The translations under genes were made by a program, and so were the position numbers. 6,985 nt of DNA from an uncultured Clostridia bacterium (GTDB lineage: Bacteria; Bacillota; Clostridia; Christensenellales; Borkfalkiaceae), in NCBI GenBank assembly GCA_947629605.1, contig CANREK010000072.1, positions 1 to 6,985 on the forward strand. Reading direction: 5' to 3'. The notes beneath the pieces are model-generated. The model made no database searches. It was not told the origin of the DNA and was given only the letters and a program-made list of their open reading frames with translations. The stretch's first letter is position 1, and the number at the start of each line of letters is the position of its first letter. Of the stretch, positions 6,201 to 6,985 are shown one piece after another.

Positions 6201-6845
6201 GACACGATCGTGTATCATTCCGAAATCACATTCACGGCCGACGGCGTCGAGGGAAGCGTTCAGTCCTGCGAAGTGACCTACGGCTCGCATTATCCGCTCG
6301 TCACACCCACGGCGGCGGGGTACACCTTCCTCGGCTGGTTTGAATTTAAGGACGGCGGTTGGAGCAAAGTAGAGACCCTCGACCTCGCCGAAGGCGGCAA
6401 AGTGACGACCACAGTCGAAGCGTTGTGGCAGTTCAATGGCACGACGGGCGATGCGTTCTCCGTGGAGCTTGAAACTGTCAGAACAATCGGATATTCAACA
6501 ACGTTCAGTATAAAATATGAAAGCTCTTGGAAGTATGAAAGTACATTGAGAATCAAGGGAGATTGCTTGATCGGTGCAATAACACGCGATGAGGGCTTTA
6601 CAAGGACGATAGGTATCGACCATTACTTGGCAAAGGACAATGAGCGTGACAAATTATCGGTGACAAATAGTCCAAACATCACTGAGGCCGAAGAGTATAC
6701 TGTCTACACATGGGAACAGACATGGACAAGAGATAGAACAGATTACAAGCGCTCGCATTCTTATGCAACTGTAACTTTCACATATAAAATTGCAGGGTTG
6801 GACGATATCGTCGTCACGGTTAAGGTTTGGGACGAATACATCTAA
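3..6845 (+). CDS. Giant modular repeat protein, probably cell-envelope/secreted; 5' end outside window
   Basis: The frame is open from the first complete codon (base 3) to TAA at 6843-6845, giving at least 2280 residues. No start is visible. The TTG at base 48 is an internal Leu codon, because the preceding residues 2-16 already match the repeat family (compare 1140-1314). Order: repeat units (residues 1-1248), two enlarged units (1249-1835), linker (1836-1899), InlB/Flg_new-like beta modules (1900-2142), and an unrecognised terminal domain (2143-2280). Nearly all of it is alternating beta strand with short amphipathic helices. There are only about eight cysteines, no catalytic motif that I recognise, no LPXTG and no hydrophobic C-terminal tail. 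Any signal peptide or lipobox would lie upstream. I infer an exported structural, adhesive or lipid-binding protein, and the function is unknown. Leu is mainly CTC/CTT and Gly mainly GGC except in two AT-richer islands. A terminator follows 15 bases after the stop, so this is the last gene of its transcript. Confidence 0.93.
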   Translation, partial: NGKGTLELQLALDELLQGLGVDPAALSLGTAKVRVSGKDLSLDAGALYLYVSAAKTAPIPAKNVESYPDIAPFAAAIGKIFAEGYLRAELSYRGELGVEGSIDVDLGALNVSATLRLTRGGESKTFRLAFLRAESLVYLEVDGLKIGATTDELGELIGAFLPGSDGVALAPVEALLGNLGAIVRTEKTESGAAKLSIALDGLLSAFGMDVGALGTLEISAETDRIALTAADMALTMTLAPGESFNVATEEYVEVLPYVLGIKDLLSRRGALRIALGFEGSVSLAGDIYLDFSAEEGDPMAVADLDVVYGSVEKEIALTYLGDTVYLSVGGLGLKANVNDLAALFSEGDGDLLSILGNLLSVNFSELIPALKSGETTLEMKLALDKLVAALGFPLDGFKLGEASVTASDDGVTLSMGGLNATVAAADGMPERNIAEEDFTDIAPLAKTVASLLKDNSYLTAAVLYNSDSFTLAGEVKIDVSALAIEADLTATYGGAEKAFTVAYVGDGMLYFTVDGFRLSADIDAAKELVSSLAKEGKGDLSPVEELLENLEDIVDFKSSDGTFEMAVALDEILRIFGIDFAAGNAAITADGETLAASAMDGSLTLDVTRGRKFSVSTDGYIEIVSHVQTVLDLLGGDTVDAAVSLALGDLTVEGTLTVQMGTYEIFGDLTVTSPDLSIKLGLAFFPGEDGLESGTLLASINGFKIKGSLGEIVALVESVMDRTGTGMGDLSLPDLESLLPRLLSVDLREHLSLMETVGGGSRSLSVTVFGAQLIEALPELGLDFDKLTIKISEGTLALTMQGVDVKVTAGSAIPVVDAAAYADIGPIMETVSALLAGDCLTAEVNYQGPVTVTGPVSVSFRDPNAPELTAALQICAGESALPVGLYYGGGMLCLDLGGAKVKTSTEKFKELLSSLPSDTGDMASALDLLEHLGDFFTNIQSKDGTFTTDLAVNEILKALGVTADLSADVTLTVGGGNLVLSMLGDALTVTVSAGEAFTAPDPDLYTDITAQVTSLIDLVQGAVEKKGVALDAHATLTFGGEQIDVWLEKASITWENGVAFRGDIVLSARGSAHRISVSVTKQQVQLAYGNIGAKIVFADFEKIGNAFTAVKGAILDYIGKIMGKDLQKAAPELTSALALAEGGEALSGLVGAISAFVGNMTDDDGNFDMSKLLGGLTVGVSEEKDGILHLAYNGIALDLLCGERGLSLAFSLTLDVPETETSEAQQVELVGTLTASALKEVEAMPEIDYLGTKEFLNVIGYLGSAVDLLKTTNLSLTFKGKVTSPQDEYQACGGVKYDIKASMETHRGKAEFFHLDVDGKNFWIDSDVYMHASVNITAKNTAVDSSLYIDMYILDGGPNGSATDNEPDFYVTLSQFGPDGKGGDYKPVMLYAPASEIMTLLSAALPMLGIDVELLNDFMVLKWLTDRNTVEQFKAFGGIVSPLLKGLLGGEEKGSEGAPEVPAETPEGADVNEELTYFNLGDYLADLSIDAEGLNIELNSKGLYGKDLQNVTATLAKEADTVGADGNTVYGKFKTLDLLNIYDKEGVLNTSLKGTIDYGKAEGEEDKDNWTAPDGEYRSFLGAEKLLQALAKSATHVDEVGDEFNTYKVNENFYIDGTITAKLLGVEVDVELLALSVDMTKEGIVGKILLSYKGKWGVINGDTTLDITIKNDMMFMKRVQTTRTRLLGNEKLDSPITLYRAMPLDNFMDHIVGQIAFLLNLSDTIANMIPDDTSKQEQATEENEDFGATLNKVLESYEFTEKTDGSEWNLKINGSSFSNGILGDLNAVIKTDADGYIRGINVPNVQIHPLGDSIIGSLLTISITASLRWRNAGGSMEDNVTDQTHDISTEIGNETRGMGGMIKELDERRVTVGDTTVNGWQDNPKSEDVEGTVFLEAKDFTVTYSCNNYDGGTTQLGTQTVMVSTGADGYPEYTLYSALEYPLLSGETAQFHYAWVKDYKSGDTLSSNGIVTAQQTLKTYTVTFYSDSDLGSGWVKVENQDQWTYTATMQYGARVTIGDTTENVSDVKTEFYVTHEKVPSKTGRNGWWQKADITEERATFTAEYEGDTIVYHSEITFTADGVEGSVQSCEVTYGSHYPLVTPTAAGYTFLGWFEFKDGGWSKVETLDLAEGGKVTTTVEALWQFNGTTGDAFSVELETVRTIGYSTTFSIKYESSWKYESTLRIKGDCLIGAITRDEGFTRTIGIDHYLAKDNERDKLSVTNSPNITEAEEYTVYTWEQTWTRDRTDYKRSHSYATVTFTYKIAGLDDIVVTVKVWDEYI
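201..752 (+). repeat. Repeat unit 1 (A-type, 184 residues)
   Basis: Residues 67-250. It opens with the D-I-A-P helix motif (Y67), followed by strands L-R-A-E-L-S-Y and the V-E-G-S-I-D-V-D-L segment. A V-Y-L-E-V-D-G strand lies at 137-143, followed by a helix of D-E-L-G-E-L-I type and a second amphipathic helix at 171-183 (P-V-E-A-L-L-G-N-L). The I-A-L-D motif is at 197-200 and closing strands end at 250. A-type is recognised by the P-V-E-x-L-L-x-N-L helix leading directly into the variable loop, shared with unit 3 and more weakly with unit 5. The unit is related only at protein level; I see no long exact DNA repeats. Confidence 0.75.
753..1313 (+). repeat. Repeat unit 2 (B-type, 187 residues)
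   Basis: Residues 251-437. It begins with the A-to-B junction motif Y-V-E-V followed by a helix ending in D-L-L. The V-Y-L-S-V-G-G strand is at 324-330. An L-L-S-V-N segment at 358-362, followed by F-S-E-L-I-P, marks the B subtype and matches L-L-S-V-D at 742-746 in unit 4. The L-A-L-D motif is at 381-384 and closing strands lead to the next D-I-A-P helix at 1314. It is the best internal match to the truncated unit 0. Confidence 0.75.
1314..1859 (+). repeat. Repeat unit 3 (A-type, 182 residues)
   Basis: Residues 438-619. This is the cleanest copy. It has an F-T-D-I-A-P helix, strands L-T-A-A-V-L-Y and F-T-L-A-G-E-V-K-I-D-V, then an L-Y-F-T-V-D-G strand at 509-515. A helix D-A-A-K-E-L-V follows, then the amphipathic helix P-V-E-E-L-L-E-N-L at 542-550, D-G-T-F, A-L-D at 568-570, and two closing strands. 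The order helix, four or five strands, two helices, strand, helix, strands and the length of about 182 residues resemble LprG/LppX/LolA-type domains, which is an inference from pattern only. Confidence 0.77.
1860..2462 (+). repeat. Repeat unit 4 (B-type, 201 residues)
   Basis: Residues 620-820. It opens with Y-I-E-I and a helix ending in L-D-L-L, the same junction type as unit 2. The strand equivalent to V-Y-L-x-V-D-G reads L-L-A-S-I-N-G and ends at 702. The B-type L-L-S-V-D segment is at 742-746. It is 14-19 residues longer than units 1-3, apparently through longer loops around residues 680-695 and near the M-E-T-V-G-G-G-S stretch, and it lacks the exact L-A-L-D motif. The end is fixed by the Y-A-D-I-G-P helix of unit 5. 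Confidence 0.68.
2463..3014 (+). repeat. Repeat unit 5 (A-type, 184 residues)
   Basis: Residues 821-1004. It starts with Y-A-D-I-G-P. The strand M-L-C-L-D-L-G-G is at 891-898, then come a helix K-F-K-E-L-L-S-S-L and the helix A-L-D-L-L-E-H-L-G equivalent to P-V-E-E-L-L-E-N-L. It shares D-G-T-F with unit 3, and L-A-V-N at 950-953 replaces L-A-L-D. It carries three cysteines (839, 875, 893), whereas units 0-4 have none. It is the most divergent of the A-type copies. Confidence 0.68.
3015..3746 (+). repeat. Repeat unit 6 (B-position, enlarged to 244 residues)
   Basis: Residues 1005-1248. It opens with Y-T-D-I followed by a helix ending in I-D-L-V, matching the A-to-B junction seen at 753 and 1860. 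The strand series is recognisable, but the helical part is expanded: two or three predicted helices surround the A-P-E-L-T-S-A-L-A-L-A stretch and the L-V-G-A-I-S-A-F-V segment, and an acidic D-D-D-G-N loop comes before the closing strands. The extra 60 or so residues make this a transition between the regular array and the large units that follow. The boundaries are approximate. Confidence 0.55.
3747..4739 (+). repeat. Enlarged divergent unit 7 (about 331 residues)
   Basis: Residues 1249-1579. It opens with a Y-L-G-T-K-E-F-L helix, followed by strands (L-S-L-T-F-K-G-K-V, then F-H-L-D-V-D-G-K-N-F-W-I, then L-Y-I-D-M-Y-I). Next come a helix-rich stretch (M-T-L-L-S-A-A-L-P-M-L-G) and F-G-G-I-V-S-P-L-L-K, an acidic linker (1449-1474), another helix-strand segment and closing strands. 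The order parallels the smaller units but sequence similarity is weak, so membership of the same family is an inference. Its right boundary is set by the F-L-G-A-E-K-L-L segment, which resembles its own opening. Confidence 0.45.
4347..4424 (+). other. Acidic Gly/Glu/Pro-rich linker inside unit 7
   Basis: Residues 1449-1474 are dominated by E, G, P and A, with no hydrophobic pattern. They separate the helix ending F-G-G-I-V-S-P-L-L-K from the next helix-strand segment. This is most likely a flexible, disordered loop. A smaller analogous linker (S-K-Q-E-Q-A-T-E-E-N-E-D) lies near 5200-5235 in unit 8. Confidence 0.7.
4740..5507 (+). repeat. Enlarged divergent unit 8 (about 256 residues)
   Basis: Residues 1580-1835. 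It begins with F-L-G-A-E-K-L-L-Q-A-L and has strands Y-I-D-G-T-I-T-A-K and V-D-V-E-L-L-A-L-S-V-D, then helices (D-N-F-M-D-H-I-V-G-Q-I-A-F-L-L). An acidic linker follows, then a helix-strand segment (W-N-L-K-I-N-G-S-S) and final strands ending near L-R-W-R-N. The layout helix, strands, helices, acidic linker, helix, strands parallels unit 7. Most of the coding DNA here is AT-richer than the rest of the gene. Homology to unit 7 is likely but not proven by eye. Confidence 0.42.
4800..5560 (+). other. AT-richer island within the CDS
   Basis: Codon use changes along this stretch. Upstream Leu is CTC and Gly is GGC; here ATA, TTG, CTA, TCA, GTA, GGT and AGA-type codons appear. Line 4921-4980 has 24 G+C of 60 (40%), against 38 of 60 for 841-900. 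The shift begins around 4800, is sharp by about 4876, and returns to GC-rich near 5560. It roughly coincides with unit 8. Confidence 0.7.
5508..5699 (+). other. Polar connector between the repeat array and the C-terminal modules
   Basis: Residues 1836-1899 are rich in D, E, T, N and G with few hydrophobics (for example M-E-D-N-V-T-D-Q-T and K-E-L-D-E-R-R). I recognise no domain. The connector separates the helix/strand units from the beta-only modules. A short T-V-G-D-T-T segment here recurs as T-I-G-D-T-T in the module at 5940-6209. Confidence 0.5.
5700..5936 (+). other. Possible divergent InlB B-repeat-like beta module 1
   Basis: Residues 1900-1978. It opens with F-T-V-T-Y-S-C and has central turns G-A-D-G-Y-P. 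A strand F-H-Y-A-W-V resembles the closing A-x-W strand of Flg_new/InlB B-repeats. It lacks a clear G-Y-x-F-x-G-W motif, so this assignment is tentative. Confidence 0.35.
5940..6209 (+). other. Possible divergent InlB B-repeat-like beta module 2
   Basis: Residues 1980-2069. It opens with Y-T-V-T-F-Y-S-D, a start typical of these repeats, followed by M-Q-Y-G-A-R-V (like V-x-Y-G-x-x-V). It then has an N-G-W-W segment in place of F-x-G-W and a closing F-T-A-E-Y strand. The order fits the family, but the length is increased by insertions. It sits directly before the clear copy. Confidence 0.45.
6222..6428 (+). other. InlB B-repeat / Flg_new-like domain (Listeria-Bacteroides repeat)
   Basis: Residues 2074-2142. 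It has the family hallmarks in order: I-T-F-T-A-D-G opening strand, V-T-Y-G-S turn, then G-Y-T-F-L-G-W-F at 2106-2113 and a closing V-E-A-L-W strand. This repeat is a small beta-grasp-like module found in bacterial surface and secreted proteins. It supports an extracytoplasmic location for the whole protein. Its role here is probably as a spacer or adhesive module. Confidence 0.82.
6429..6842 (+). other. Unrecognised Tyr/Trp/Thr-rich C-terminal beta domain
   Basis: Residues 2143-2280. It is rich in aromatic and charged residues (S-W-K-Y-E, T-W-E-Q-T-W-T-R-D-R-T-D-Y) and strand-like throughout. It ends in I-V-V-T-V-K-V-W-D-E-Y-I directly before the stop. I see no LPXTG, GW module, SLH motif or hydrophobic tail. 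The DNA is AT-richer than the preceding module from about 6465 (line 6541-6600 is 27/60 G+C; 6661-6720 is 26/60). Confidence 0.55.
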
Positions 6846-6859
6846 AAATTACTTACATC

Positions 6860-6887
6860 AAAAGAGCGCCTGCGGGCGCTCTTTTTT
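6860..6887 (+). terminator. Rho-independent terminator of the giant gene
   Basis: A perfect 11-bp stem is formed by AAAAGAGCGCC (6860-6870) and GGCGCTCTTTT (6875-6885) with a TGCG loop. It runs into six T residues at 6882-6887. It begins 15 bases after the stop codon. The A-tract on the left arm makes the terminator partly bidirectional in form. Confidence 0.93.
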
Positions 6888-6889
6888 GT

Positions 6890-6928
6890 CTCCGCCCGCC
6901 GCCCCCTGCCCCCTCCCGAGGGGCGGAG
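6890..6928. repeat. GC-rich inverted repeat with inner hairpin
   Basis: CTCCGCCC (6890-6897) pairs with GGGCGGAG (6921-6928). Inside, CCCCT (6910-6914) pairs with AGGGG (6919-6923) across CCCG. The inner and outer pairings share bases and cannot both form fully, and the outer right arm overlaps the start of the next palindrome, so alternative structures compete. No gene is seen here. Confidence 0.6.
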
Positions 6929-6977
6929 CGGCGCCATTCTCCTCAACAGCCCTGCGGGCTGTGAGGGGCGCCGCTCC
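6925..6977. repeat. Long nested palindrome downstream of the terminator
   Basis: The outer arms GGAGCGGCGCC (6925-6935) and GGCGCCGCTCC (6967-6977) are perfect 11-base complements. The inner arms are CCTCAACAGCCC (6941-6952) and GGGCTGTGAGG (6956-6966), complementary apart from one bulged A, around a TGC apex. Five unpaired bases (6936-6940) lie on the left side only. There is no T-tract after it. It could be a REP/MITE-like repeat or an extra RNA hairpin. Confidence 0.75.
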
Positions 6978-6985
6978 ATGAGGCG

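Noticed and set aside
6429..6845. Sortase or S-layer type cell-wall anchor at the C-terminus
   Set aside because: No LPXTG-like motif, hydrophobic stretch plus basic tail, or SLH signature is present before the stop.
6790..6981. Small open frame overlapping the CDS end
   Set aside because: It starts inside the real gene in another frame, runs through the terminator and palindromes, and encodes only low-complexity Pro/Ala/Arg sequence in its second half.
6889..6985. tRNA or other known structured RNA in the 3' noncoding tail
   Set aside because: The folding is explained by simple nested palindromes; no T-loop, anticodon arm or known riboswitch core is visible.

Overview
The window is almost entirely one very long plus-strand open reading frame. 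It enters through the left edge, has no start here, ends at a TAA at 6843-6845, and encodes at least 2280 residues. Residues are numbered from the first complete codon at base 3, so residue n begins at base 3n. About 140 bases of GC-rich noncoding DNA follow, holding a strong intrinsic terminator and a nested palindrome. No RNA gene, insertion sequence or CRISPR array was seen.

The protein is modular. Bases 3-3746 hold seven diverged tandem units of mostly 182-201 residues, the first cut by the window edge and the last enlarged to 244. Each has a short helix, a run of amphipathic beta strands, two amphipathic helices, and more strands. The units appear to alternate between two subtypes (A and B). 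Bases 3747-5507 hold two longer, more divergent units of the same general style, each with an acidic linker. Bases 5508-6428 hold a linker and up to three InlB B-repeat/Flg_new-like beta modules; the last is clear. A tyrosine- and tryptophan-rich domain of about 138 residues closes the protein, with no sortase signal or transmembrane tail.

The secondary-structure order, unit length and alternating hydrophobicity of the tandem units resemble the LolA/LppX/LprG type of lipoprotein domain (half-barrel over helices, carrying a lipid). That is a pattern-based inference, not a database match. If right, this is a beads-on-a-string chain of possible lipid-binding domains ending in surface-type modules, an arrangement I do not recognise as described.

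The organism is uncertain. High GC (about 63-70% in sampled GC-rich lines), strong CTC/GGC/ATC/ACG codon preference, Flg_new-type modules and a U-tract terminator fit a GC-rich gut Clostridia lineage (for example Christensenellales/Borkfalkiaceae-like); an actinobacterium is possible. Two stretches inside the gene (about 4800-5560 and 6465-6845) are markedly more AT-rich, suggesting a mosaic history.
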